A stretch of DNA of 64,000 nt from Syntrophorhabdus sp. PtaB.Bin027 (GTDB taxonomy: Bacteria; Desulfobacterota; Syntrophorhabdia; Syntrophorhabdales; Syntrophorhabdaceae): NCBI GenBank assembly GCA_002067585.1, contig MVQO01000201.1, positions 1 to 64,000 of the forward strand, read 5' to 3'. Shown one piece after another: positions 11,301-19,058 of this stretch. How positions within the stretch are numbered: position 1 is the first letter of the stretch; each line of letters opens with the position of its first letter. Both the position numbers and the translations under genes were made by a program. Under the pieces are notes generated by a model. The model was not told where the DNA came from, made no database searches, and saw nothing but the letters and a program-made list of their open reading frames with translations.

Positions 11301-12860
11301 TCTGCGAGTGATGACATATCGAGAATTATAGAATCTCAGATTACTCTACCTGTAGCCATAAAAGATTTAATGAATGATTCACTGATGATTAAAAGCGACA
11401 TTGAGATACCAGAAAGCCTTAAATTAGAAGAACCTTTTTCGCCGAGGGGAAGAGAAGAATATTGCACTTTTGATATTAATGATGCTTTTGTTCCATCTAT
11501 TCCGGATACAACAATAGAGATTCATAATAATGCACTTTTTGAACCTTTAAGACACGACCTCAGCGACAATGAGCCTTTACCATGCAGCATTTTTGAAGAG
11601 TGCATTGTATGTCCAGACGCTTCAGCAAATGTGGAATGTAAGGTTGATGAAAATCTCAGAGAGACGATTCTTCTTGAGGCCTTGGAAAAAATGCTGATTG
11701 ACCTCGAGTCAGACGTATCTGAACAGAGCCATGTTGATTTTCAGCCAATCACCACTAAATGCACTCCTTTACCAGAAGAGGAAAAAACCACTGTTCTTGA
11801 GCCCCAGAAAGAATCCCCACAGGAAACTGTATTGATCAAGACCCCTGAAGAACGGAGTAATCCCTTTGCGATGACAGGAATGGGAAGGGAAAAAACGAAT
11901 GCAAAAATGATTTGTGCTGATGATCTGCAGGTACAGATTGGGGAACTCAGGTATAGAATTGATGATCTAAGAACTTTCGATATAGACTCCATAGATCAAC
12001 GCTTTGATCCAAGAGTACGCGCGTTAGGCGATACGGTTAACAACACCATAGCAGATATATTCGGACGCAATACTCCGTCATACTGGCAACATGCTCTCCC
12101 TTCGCTGGATTCCCTTCCAGTAGTTGTGGGCGGTCCCAAGCTCTCACCAGAAGAACTCAGGGGTGCATATCGAAAAAGGATCAACGAAGCTATAGCCAAA
12201 GTAAATGTTACCATTAGCATGTTAGAAACAAAACTGGGTAAGGTTAAAGATAAGGGAGTGAATAAGGAACATTTTCAGCCAATCACCACTAAATGCACTC
12301 CTTTACCAGAAGAGGAAAAAACCACTGTTCTTGAGCCCCAGAAAGAATCCCCACAGGAAACTGTATTGATCAAGACCCCTGAAGAACGGAGTAATCCCTT
12401 TGCGATGACAGGAATGGGAAGGGAAAAAACGAATGCAAAAATGATTTGTGCTGATGATCTGCAGGTACAGATTGGGGAACTCAGGTATAGAATTGATGAT
12501 CTAAGAACTTTCGATATAGACTCCATAGATCAACGCTTTGATCCAAGAGTACGCGCGTTAGGCGATACGGTTAACAACACCATAGCAGATATATTCGGAC
12601 GCAATACTCCGTCATACTGGCAACATGCTCTCCCTTCGCTGGATTCCCTTCCAGTAGTTGTGGGCGGTCCCAAGCTCTCACCAGAAGAACTCAGGGGTGC
12701 ATATCGAAAAAGGATCAACGAAGCTATAGCCAAAGTAAATGTTACCATTAGCATGTTAGAAACAAAACTGGGTAAGGTTAAAGATAAAACCCCGAGCGGT
12801 CAGGTATTATTCTTCTCTCAAAAAACCAACAATTATAAAGATGTCCAATCATTGCACTGA
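8391..12860 (+). CDS. giant acidic repeat protein with three copies of a ~100-residue module
   Basis: Unrecognised protein of 1489 codons, without signal peptide or membrane helix. A basic N-terminus (about 75 residues) leads to a helical module at about 78-178, with DPR..AL near its start, then EIFGRN, SLD.LP and a YRK.I..AI.K helix. The same module recurs near 1179-1288 and 1357-1466; these two are identical and sit in an exact 517-bp direct repeat. The middle 1000 residues are very acidic and hold two degenerate repeat types: one like ILLE.LE.KL..LESEP (about residues 203, 287, 453, 646, 1092) and one like VLIIDGD..LPEELLNEL (about 405-590). I recall similar modules beside effector domains in some predicted defence proteins, but this is memory, not a search. 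Start is GTG 8391 or ATG 8406; neither has a clear ribosome-binding site. Confidence 0.75.
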   Translation: MIIKVMLKKGKQKQDKKAANLHKDSSFNIRDLVMRTPASTSPERSPELYKDEKRAKPLKQDTIAKPSPAAAIKSSNDKLAQIIKELNSFDVRTIQRRSDPRMKALCGQINDILAEIFGRNSDEYDDYVIYSLDTLPITIGGSWHPLPEVQEGYRKGIQSAITKLTSLLVIQKSKLEIVSGEKPARNVVNEPSVNQVITGKEKVSLVNLRGKIRSRETVFFSQCEGTENDHRKSHSNSEESDTRARAIKRFSQNNHCKPIQTETEVAMHHTGDEESIQKINPDNNKPVLLENLEEKLKTLESEPVFKDKENEFVETEHDPLFGKPNHEESPLSTLVMQLNEIVTSDPGYTETRLSNVTGSNEKNLSFMQKEGGMCIGFDEESATPSFERVAEIYATDSEISEIEEVLVIDGDDILSTEDSLIQTLENEDREQEIAKSAINDECIDRITDGKKRISLDELQQKLREFEGKEFLQSEPLNDFENKENEEAFLVDGADCLPEEMMKELVQEAGSLDVCEIQPPDREVLIIDGDVDPDQHAFSVDDDEEPHEIEAHESLTQEKNDDEGMLVIECDSGLPEELLNELGQEDSLVCKEDQLQRPLKNVEVGENLTNLSEQYSLDRSMIIDLCSSTVSLNICFLKEDDGTKRETILEDLEKRLTHFSLLGPGEESLHWTEVYDVEKVNSVAAQGQSDMGTNEDHASSGSPIETEQTYVDLLHSFDVKNVFSAGFDKDFPLKEIAISNEAPEFSDVVGCDENAIMECTDRLLPVCLDVLHCVAVDNILVEDIAFIEQNKKLPDQNIIIEKVCEECSDYISFNNLESLTDHTSEMHITTPVEFFDVERMFEENNDEKHFDGDLTDFCQLQPVEDWVDSNNGDQQEFKFIAPEAMKEEPVPFFMDEELTDQVAEKLCVHNEETFEELPQLIFDPFDGIDNHEFPPITGNVDLTVETAEHHIVDSILMNVNEELLVKPGTDESASDDISRIIESQITLPVAIKDLMNDSLMIKSDIEIPESLKLEEPFSPRGREEYCTFDINDAFVPSIPDTTIEIHNNALFEPLRHDLSDNEPLPCSIFEECIVCPDASANVECKVDENLRETILLEALEKMLIDLESDVSEQSHVDFQPITTKCTPLPEEEKTTVLEPQKESPQETVLIKTPEERSNPFAMTGMGREKTNAKMICADDLQVQIGELRYRIDDLRTFDIDSIDQRFDPRVRALGDTVNNTIADIFGRNTPSYWQHALPSLDSLPVVVGGPKLSPEELRGAYRKRINEAIAKVNVTISMLETKLGKVKDKGVNKEHFQPITTKCTPLPEEEKTTVLEPQKESPQETVLIKTPEERSNPFAMTGMGREKTNAKMICADDLQVQIGELRYRIDDLRTFDIDSIDQRFDPRVRALGDTVNNTIADIFGRNTPSYWQHALPSLDSLPVVVGGPKLSPEELRGAYRKRINEAIAKVNVTISMLETKLGKVKDKTPSGQVLFFSQKTNNYKDVQSLH
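11737..12253 (+). repeat. direct repeat, copy 1 (517 bp)
   Basis: Appears identical, base for base by eye, to 12271-12787 at an offset of 534 bases (178 codons), so the reading frame is kept. The left flank differs from that of copy 2 (gttg before copy 1, ggaac before copy 2). Confidence 0.95.
12271..12787 (+). repeat. direct repeat, copy 2 (517 bp)
   Basis: Second copy, separated from the first by 17 bases (12254-12270). Identity ends at 12787, where copy 1 continues gggagtg and copy 2 continues aaccccg. The lack of any silent difference means a recent duplication, recent gene conversion, or an assembly product. Confidence 0.95.
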
Positions 12861-13504
12861 TTATTGATCATCGGATAAACTTGTTTTCATACTTCTTTTC
12901 CAAAATGCTTTAGTAAGCAGATAAAAGAATTCTGTGGTAATCATCAATTCAACATTGACCTGAATTCTATCACTTTTTCTGTGGTCAATATTTTGCTTCT
13001 GTCTTGTTTCTCATTTTTTATCTCGCAAGTGTTTGTATTGAAAGCATTATATGAGCTTTATTTCTGTTCCTGCGCTTGTTTGAAGTTGCTTTTAACGTGT
13101 CAAAAAAAGAGCAAATCTCAAAACAATCTGGTAAAATCGAATTATCATTGTTAAGGATTCTTGACTTTCCAACAGTGGAACATAATATTGCGTAAAACAT
13201 AAAAAGGGATCAATATCTGCAAAAAAGGGAACCAGTATACTCCTGATGAAAATGAATGTCCTTGGATATATCTCAATGCGTTTGGAGTAAAAATGCCCAG
13301 ATACAAAAAAGATGGATAATTAACAGCGAGGAAAGAATAGAAATTAATGAAATGCTGACGACAGTAAAAGAAAGGGTTCATGCCAAGGAAATTACGCTTC
13401 ATCGGATGGTATCTTATCTGGATGGAGATATACATTCTTTTTTTTGCAACATTCTTTTTAAAGTGATATTATTCGGATACCGAAAACAACCATAGGATTT
13501 TTTT
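12861..13504. other. intergenic stretch before glgP, with a doubtful small ORF
   Basis: About 640 AT-rich bases. The only open frame of note is 79 codons at 13256-13495 on the plus strand, ending just before glgP. It has no visible ribosome-binding site and I do not recognise it. No terminator with a T run was found after the repeat protein. Confidence 0.4.
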
Positions 13505-15934
13505 ATGCAAAAAGATGTTGAAACGTTGCGCAAGTCATTAATGAAAAACCTTACATATAATCTTGCCAAGGATATGTACTCAGCTACACCAAGAGATAAG
13601 TTCCAGGCTATTGCACTATCAGTGCGGGAGTATATTGTAGAAAGATGGATTAGAACTCAGCAGCGTTATTATGACGTAGATGCAAAAAGAATCTATTATT
13701 TGTCACTTGAATTTCTTCTAGGGAGGTTATTGCAGAATTATGCCCTCAATATAGGGCTCTCTGATGAGTATGCGAAATCAGTCAGTGCCCTTGGAGTATC
13801 CTACGAAGAAGCATCAGAGCTTGAGTGGGACGCTGGTCTCGGCAATGGTGGTCTCGGAAGGCTTGCAGCATGTTTCCTTGATTCTTTAGCCACTCTTCAG
13901 TATCCTGGTTATGGTTATGGAATACGTTATGAGTATGGTATTTTTCAGCAGAGAATAAAAGATGGATATCAGGTAGAAGCCCCAGATAACTGGCTGCGCT
14001 ACGGTAATCCTTGGGAGTTTCCAAGACCAGAACTTCTCTACCCAGTAAGGTTTGCAGGAAAAGTGGACAATGCCCCCGGTAGGATAAAGGGTAGTACGGA
14101 TTGGATTGGTGGTGAGGAAGTCATGGCTATGGCCTATGATTATCCTGTCCCCGGGTATAAAAATGAAACTGTGAATACACTCCGCTTATGGGCTGCGAAG
14201 TCAATTAGAGAATTTAATCTGGAGTTTTTCCATAGTGGCGACTACATGAAGGCTGTTGAGGAACGTTTCAGCAGTGAGAATATATCGAAAGTACTCTATC
14301 CGAGCGATCAGTATATAGCAGGAAAAGAGCTTAGACTGAAGCAACAATATTTTTTTGTGAGCGCGACCTTAAAGGACATCATACGGAGATACAAAAAATT
14401 CCATAGACGATATGATGAATTTCCTGATAAGGTTGCCATACAACTAAATGATACACACCCATCTGTAGGTATTGCCGAACTTATGAGAATACTTGTGGAT
14501 GAGGAAGGGATTTTGTGGGATGATGCATGGGAAATTACCACGAAAACCTTCGGATATACAAATCATACCGTGTTGCCTGAGGCTCTTGAAGTATGGTCCG
14601 AAGGACTTTTCTCGTATTTGCTCCCCCGCCATCTCCAGATTATCCACGAGATTGACAGGCGGTTTCTTGTCCAGGTTGCTGCAAAATTTCCTAACGACGG
14701 CGGGCGAAAGGATAGAATGGCGATCATAACAGGGGACAAAGAACGGAACGTGAATATGGCGCGGCTTGCCCTTATAGGAAGTCATGTTGTCAATGGTGTG
14801 TCTGAACTCCACACGAACATTTTGAAAGAAAGGGTTTTTAAAGATTTTTATGAAATGATGCCCGACAAGTTCAAAAACGTTACAAACGGCATCACACCAA
14901 GACGTTGGCTTCAACAGGCCAACCCGTTGCTCGCTGAACTCATTACCGATGCCATAGGAGACAGATGGACATATGATCTAAATGAACTAAAAAAAATTGA
15001 ACCCTTTGCCGAGGATGATGAATTTTGTCGACAGTTTAGAAGGATTAAAGAGGCAAACAAAAAGTCCTTATCCGATTATCTTTACAACGCTTACTGGCTT
15101 TCGTTGGCACCGGACTATTTTCTTGATTGCCAGACCAAACGATTCCACGAGTACAAACGTCAGCTCCTCAACGTTTTTCACATTATAACTCTTTATAATA
15201 GGATTAGGGGAGGCAGGGCGGACAAGAACCTTGTTCCGAGAACAATCCTCTTCGCTGGCAAGGCTGCGCCCGGGTATTTTATTTGTAAACTCATAATTAA
15301 GCTTATTCATAGTGTTAGCAGTTTTGTTGACGCTGATCCCTTAACGAGTGATAAATTAAACATAGTTTTTGTACCAAATTATGATGTGAGTCTGGCACAA
15401 CGAATAATGCCGGCGGCAGAATTATCAGAACAGATTTCTACTGCTGGATATGAGGCGTCAGGGACTGGAAACATGAAATTTACTCTAAACGGCGCCTTGA
15501 CTATCGGGACACTGGATGGTGCTAATGTCGAAATTAGAGAAGAAGTAGGGGAGGATAATTTTTTTCTTTTCGGGTTAACCGCTGAAGAATTGGTAAAGGC
15601 TCGTTCAAGCTATAACCCACGTAAATATTATGAGGAAAACAAAGAACTGAAAGAGGTAATCGATCAGATCCACGGAGGATATTTTTCACCTGCAGCACCA
15701 CAACTTTTTCATCCCATAACTGATTCACTGCTCCGACATGACCCATATTTCGTTTTAGCGGATTATGGTTCATACATCCAATGTCAGGAGAGAGTCAATG
15801 AGACATACAGAGATCAAAATAGTTGGATAAGGATGGCGATTCTTAATGTGGCCCGGTCAGGTAAATTTTCTAGCGACCGTGCAATCCATCAGTATGCAGA
15901 AAAAATTTGGGGAACTATCCCGGTTAGTCCTTAG
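13505..15934 (+). CDS. glgP: glycogen/alpha-glucan phosphorylase
   Basis: Cytosolic GT35 phosphorylase of 809 residues, the usual bacterial length (about 800-830). It removes glucose-1-phosphate from alpha-1,4-glucans with phosphate, using pyridoxal phosphate. Seen in sequence: the N-terminal YYLSLEFLLGRLLQNYALN block, EWDAGLGNGGLGRLAACFLDS glycine-rich loop, QLNDTHPSVGIAELMR, and the cofactor site EASGTGNMKFTLNG with the PLP lysine at about residue 658. The ATG at 13505 follows GGATTTTTTT, a weak ribosome-binding site. It converges on rlmE with only 25 bases between stops. No other glycogen genes are nearby, so it is probably an isolated reserve-mobilising enzyme. Confidence 0.97.
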   Translation: MQKDVETLRKSLMKNLTYNLAKDMYSATPRDKFQAIALSVREYIVERWIRTQQRYYDVDAKRIYYLSLEFLLGRLLQNYALNIGLSDEYAKSVSALGVSYEEASELEWDAGLGNGGLGRLAACFLDSLATLQYPGYGYGIRYEYGIFQQRIKDGYQVEAPDNWLRYGNPWEFPRPELLYPVRFAGKVDNAPGRIKGSTDWIGGEEVMAMAYDYPVPGYKNETVNTLRLWAAKSIREFNLEFFHSGDYMKAVEERFSSENISKVLYPSDQYIAGKELRLKQQYFFVSATLKDIIRRYKKFHRRYDEFPDKVAIQLNDTHPSVGIAELMRILVDEEGILWDDAWEITTKTFGYTNHTVLPEALEVWSEGLFSYLLPRHLQIIHEIDRRFLVQVAAKFPNDGGRKDRMAIITGDKERNVNMARLALIGSHVVNGVSELHTNILKERVFKDFYEMMPDKFKNVTNGITPRRWLQQANPLLAELITDAIGDRWTYDLNELKKIEPFAEDDEFCRQFRRIKEANKKSLSDYLYNAYWLSLAPDYFLDCQTKRFHEYKRQLLNVFHIITLYNRIRGGRADKNLVPRTILFAGKAAPGYFICKLIIKLIHSVSSFVDADPLTSDKLNIVFVPNYDVSLAQRIMPAAELSEQISTAGYEASGTGNMKFTLNGALTIGTLDGANVEIREEVGEDNFFLFGLTAEELVKARSSYNPRKYYEENKELKEVIDQIHGGYFSPAAPQLFHPITDSLLRHDPYFVLADYGSYIQCQERVNETYRDQNSWIRMAILNVARSGKFSSDRAIHQYAEKIWGTIPVSP

Positions 15935-15959
15935 ATCAGACACAATAGGTCAGCAGTAT

Positions 15960-16553
15960 TCAAGTTTTTTCAACAGCCACCAGATAGATTTCGGAGCTGG
16001 CGCTTCGCGAAGCAACAGGTTTGAATGTCGAGACTGTTCTGAACAAATTTGCGAGCTTCGATTTTATAATTTTAAAATCATCAGAAAAAAAAGCTTTTAG
16101 AATAAGATGACCCCCAACCTTGAGAGTCTTTTCAACCACATTTTCAACGGCCACAAAGAGTTCGCCTACATTTCTGTTATCCACCTCCCTGATACCGGAA
16201 AGGTTAGGGGAGATGTCACAGGTAATTACATCGAAACCTCCTGGTGCATAAAGGATGTGCAATTCCTCAATATCTATCTCTCGGATATCGCCCTGAATGG
16301 CGACAACATTCTTTTGTGGTAGCCGGACAATGGGGAGGATGTCAATGCCGATGACAACGCCTTCAGCACCAACAATTTCTGAAAGAACCTGGAGAAAACT
16401 CCCTGGCGCGCAGCCTAGGTCTAAAATTTTGTCACCTTTTCTAATAAGTTTAAGTTTTTCTTGGATTTCTTTAAGCTTATAAGCGCTGCGAGCCCTGTAT
16501 CCATTACGTTTAGCTCTATGGAAATACTTATCTTTGGGGATGAACTTGCTCAT
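15960..16553 (-). CDS. rlmE: 23S rRNA (uridine-2'-O)-methyltransferase RlmE (FtsJ/RrmJ)
   Basis: SAM-dependent 2'-O-methyltransferase of 197 residues that in other bacteria methylates a uridine in the A-loop of 23S rRNA. The start DKYFHRAKRNGYRARSAYKL is the family N-terminus and holds the first catalytic lysine. The SAM motif ILDLGCAPGSFLQVL is at about residues 43-57, the catalytic Asp is in VITCDISPN, the second Lys in HLILKAF, and the Glu in SSEIYLVAVEK, completing the K-D-K-E set. The start overlaps the end of the preceding gene by 26 bases, suggesting coupled translation. Confidence 0.95.
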   Translation of the reverse strand: MSKFIPKDKYFHRAKRNGYRARSAYKLKEIQEKLKLIRKGDKILDLGCAPGSFLQVLSEIVGAEGVVIGIDILPIVRLPQKNVVAIQGDIREIDIEELHILYAPGGFDVITCDISPNLSGIREVDNRNVGELFVAVENVVEKTLKVGGHLILKAFFSDDFKIIKSKLANLFRTVSTFKPVASRSASSEIYLVAVEKT

Positions 16554-17631
16554 AAGGATTTATGATGAGACCATGCTCTTGAGCCTTTTCTTCTTCCCTC
16601 AGTGCCTTTTTCACAAAAAATGATAGCATTTTGTAGGGTCCATCCGATAGCTGCAATATATCAACCAACCCTTTGAAAGATTTAAAATCACCTAGTGTGT
16701 AAAAAATGTACGCGTAATCTTCCATGAGTCTTTTCATAAAAGGCAAGTTGGGGCTGAGTTTTCCATTTTCAATGAGGTTTTTAATTAATGCTTGTTTTTT
16801 TTCTTCCATCAAATAAGGAGGCAAAACAATTGATGAAGAAGCTCCTATGTCATTAAATTGTTTTTTATCATCTTCCAATGTATCCCATATGACGAAAAAA
16901 GGTTCAAAGAGACTGTTTGAAAGGATGTGATCCAGAGAAGAACTCTCTATATCATTTGGTATTGGGAGAACATAAACATCAGAAGGTTTTTGAACTCGAC
17001 CACCGAGTCGATAGGAAAAAGATTTCATCTGCTTAATCTCATCTGCGTATTGACCGGACAAACGTGATGCCTCTTCAATGAGGTAATATGCATATCGAGG
17101 AGCAACCTCAACGATCACAAAAGGTTTTAATGAGCCCTTCAGATATTCAGTGAAAATCTGCCCAAGTCCTTCTCTATCTACGGTAATATTGCCCAGTTCC
17201 AGAAGACCTCTGGAAAAATGGAGGAGGCTATGGACCAGAACATAGGTATTTCTTTTTGCCTCAAAAGCAACCACTGCCAGACGTGTTCCATCGCCATCAT
17301 AATTAGACATCAATCCTCGATGCACACGTTTTTCCTCATATTTTTTAAGGGCGGATTCTCCCTCAACTCTGAGTTCTTCCACTTTGATGCCACTTGTTTT
17401 AAGTCGAAATAGAAGTTTCTTGATAATTTTCTGAATCTGTTTGTCATGCTCTTTAGTATAGATTCGGTTTAAGAACTGACCAACAATTTCTGTTCGTTCA
17501 AATTTTAATTTATCAAGTAATTCTAATTTGATATCATTTGAAAGTTGAGAAAAAGCATCAACATTTCCCTCTAATTGTTCAATATAATTTATATTTGAAA
17601 TAATATTATCCATTTTAGTGCTGGTATCCAT
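16528..17631 (-). CDS. hypothetical protein translated ahead of rlmE
   Basis: Protein of 367 residues that I do not recognise. It has no signal peptide or clear membrane helix. The first 90 residues are charged and helical; a central region (residues about 110-260) contains alternating strands and helices (RLAVVAFEAKRNTYVLVHSLLHFSRGLL with FVIVEVAPRYAYYLIEEA); the C-terminal 100 residues are helical and repeat-like. Start ATG 17631 is weakly supported; ATG 17613 is an alternative. The 3' end overlaps rlmE by 26 bases, so a link to RNA or ribosome maintenance is possible but is only inferred from position. Confidence 0.75.
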   Translation of the reverse strand: MDTSTKMDNIISNINYIEQLEGNVDAFSQLSNDIKLELLDKLKFERTEIVGQFLNRIYTKEHDKQIQKIIKKLLFRLKTSGIKVEELRVEGESALKKYEEKRVHRGLMSNYDGDGTRLAVVAFEAKRNTYVLVHSLLHFSRGLLELGNITVDREGLGQIFTEYLKGSLKPFVIVEVAPRYAYYLIEEASRLSGQYADEIKQMKSFSYRLGGRVQKPSDVYVLPIPNDIESSSLDHILSNSLFEPFFVIWDTLEDDKKQFNDIGASSSIVLPPYLMEEKKQALIKNLIENGKLSPNLPFMKRLMEDYAYIFYTLGDFKSFKGLVDILQLSDGPYKMLSFFVKKALREEEKAQEHGLIINPYEQVHPQR

Positions 17632-17657
17632 TTCCGTATTAACATCAAAAGGATAGA

Positions 17658-17864
17658 TTACTTGTTGGTGACTTTGTATCCTGCATCCTCGATTTTTGTC
17701 TCGATATCCTCTTTCCTGATCTTGCTTTCATCATATTTTACTACTGCGCTTCCAATCTGGACATTGCTTTCCAGAATGCCGGGCACACCTCCGAGAGCCT
17801 TTTTAACTGCCATCACGCAGTGCTGGCAACTCATCCCTTCTATAGTTATATTAGCCTCTGCCAT
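17658..17864 (-). CDS. heavy-metal-associated (HMA) domain protein, CopZ-like
   Basis: Small cytosolic metallochaperone of 68 residues with one ferredoxin-like HMA domain. The metal site GMSCQHC has cysteines at residues 12 and 15, and the ends DAGYKV match CopZ-type copper carriers. AAGGAGG lies five bases before the ATG, and an extended -10 promoter is upstream. No copper ATPase or regulator is adjacent; the following genes on the strand are the unknown protein and rlmE, 26 bases downstream, so it may be first in that transcript. Copper is the likely but unproven metal. Confidence 0.9.
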   Translation of the reverse strand: MAEANITIEGMSCQHCVMAVKKALGGVPGILESNVQIGSAVVKYDESKIRKEDIETKIEDAGYKVTNK

Positions 17865-17896
17865 ACCAACCTCCTTAATCGGTAATGTGTTTCTTA

Positions 17897-17905
17897 ATTA
17901 TAGCA
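17897..17905 (-). promoter_or_regulatory. extended -10 promoter before the HMA gene
   Basis: Minus strand reads TGCTATAAT, an extended -10 element (TGn plus perfect TATAAT), about 32 bases ahead of the start codon. No good -35 was seen. Confidence 0.55.
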
Positions 17906-17971
17906 TGAATAAATGTCGATCTGTGATAAAGTGCTTCAAATGGTGTAATGCCGAAAATATAGCCTTGTGGC

Positions 17972-18844
17972 TCATTCTATTCCTTCAGTCCAAAACGCAT
18001 TGTCTGTTTTTATCTCATAGTTTAATTCATTGTTTCCTGGATTCAATAGCCTGAAATATAGTTCTGGAACAGAGTTTTTAGAAAGATACACCACCCATCT
18101 TGCCAATGTACGGTCTTTTTTTTCTGAACTTCCCCACCGCCAGATACTGTTATCAGGTCCATTACCCCTGTCATCAGCAAGACTGAGGAAATCTTCTACT
18201 TTAAAATGTGTTGGTTGGTTTGCAAGAAGATTCTGTAACCTGTTATAGCGCAGAATACTGTTTTCAACATAGATCTCATTTTCTCTGAGAAGGTTTTGAT
18301 GTGTGTAATGATTTGTTTGATATAATAATCCATTTTCAATACAATCAACTGCATACCTTCCGTGAGAACCAATCTGGATAAGCGCTATTTTTGACTTATC
18401 TGCAATGATAAGAAACAAAGGGGGAGCGTTAGAAATAAGATTGGTATTAGCTATCACAGCATCAACCGTACCGAAGGATCTCAAAATAGTCTCGACAAGA
18501 CTACACCTTCTAAGGAATCCTTTTTTTGAAGGCTTGGAGTCCACACTGGCAGTGATTAAAACAAGGCCAGGTTCATTAAGTCCTGCAACAATGTTGCCTT
18601 CATTTTTTGCCTGTAAAGGGAAGAGACCAAGGTAAGGCGACCCTTTCCGAGGGATTACAAGCCTCAATTCACCTTTTATATTCCGGGGAACATCCCATGT
18701 CATGGCAACGAGCGTCCCACCATCCTTTAATCTGTCCCCGGTTGCTGCCAAAAGAGAACATGCAAAAGCGCATGTCCCTTCCCTGAAAAGGATGAATAAA
18801 CAAATAACAACAAGGAAAATGTTTTTTACATACGCAAATGACAT
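17972..18844 (-). CDS. exported Ntn-hydrolase-like protein (carcinine hydrolase / acyl-CoA:6-APA acyltransferase type)
   Basis: Protein of 290 residues with a signal peptide ending AFA at residue 28, exposing Cys29 as a possible N-terminal nucleophile. The mature start CSLLAATGDRLKDGGTLVAM resembles the penicillin-acylase/C45-like Ntn hydrolases, where an N-terminal Cys cuts amide bonds. Later blocks GLNEPGLVLITASVDS and APPLFLIIADKSKIALIQIG fit this fold. The usual NRD after the GGTL strand is TWD here, so substrate handling may differ. A good promoter lies at 18862-18889. The substrate is unknown, and the periplasmic location is inferred from the signal peptide. Confidence 0.65.
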   Translation of the reverse strand: MSFAYVKNIFLVVICLFILFREGTCAFACSLLAATGDRLKDGGTLVAMTWDVPRNIKGELRLVIPRKGSPYLGLFPLQAKNEGNIVAGLNEPGLVLITASVDSKPSKKGFLRRCSLVETILRSFGTVDAVIANTNLISNAPPLFLIIADKSKIALIQIGSHGRYAVDCIENGLLYQTNHYTHQNLLRENEIYVENSILRYNRLQNLLANQPTHFKVEDFLSLADDRGNGPDNSIWRWGSSEKKDRTLARWVVYLSKNSVPELYFRLLNPGNNELNYEIKTDNAFWTEGIE

Positions 18845-18861
18845 ATCAGCCTTGTTCCGAT

Positions 18862-18889
18862 ATTATATACTTCAAAAATCTATTGTAAA
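18862..18889 (-). promoter_or_regulatory. sigma-70-type promoter of the Ntn-hydrolase-like gene
   Basis: Minus strand TTTACA (18889-18884), 16-base spacer, perfect TATAAT (18867-18862), just 17 bases ahead of the start codon, which implies a very short leader. Confidence 0.6.
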
Positions 18890-19058
18890 AGGAGAATTTT
18901 GAACCTAACTTTTTCATGGTAGAGTATTTCTTCGAACATTTGTAAGATAGCGAGCCCAAAGATGATTTCTTCAAGATATTGCCAAGTTAATGATTGACAA
19001 GGAAAAGCTAAAAATGTTAAGAATATCTCCTAATTTACTTAATGATTTTGGAGTCTTA

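Noticed and set aside
11741-12754. Four minus-strand ORFs of 83 and 74 codons occurring in pairs
   Set aside because: They are shadows of the duplicated coding block, not genes.
13256-13495. 79-codon ORF before glgP
   Set aside because: No ribosome-binding site and no recognisable family; left as a note in the intergenic entry.
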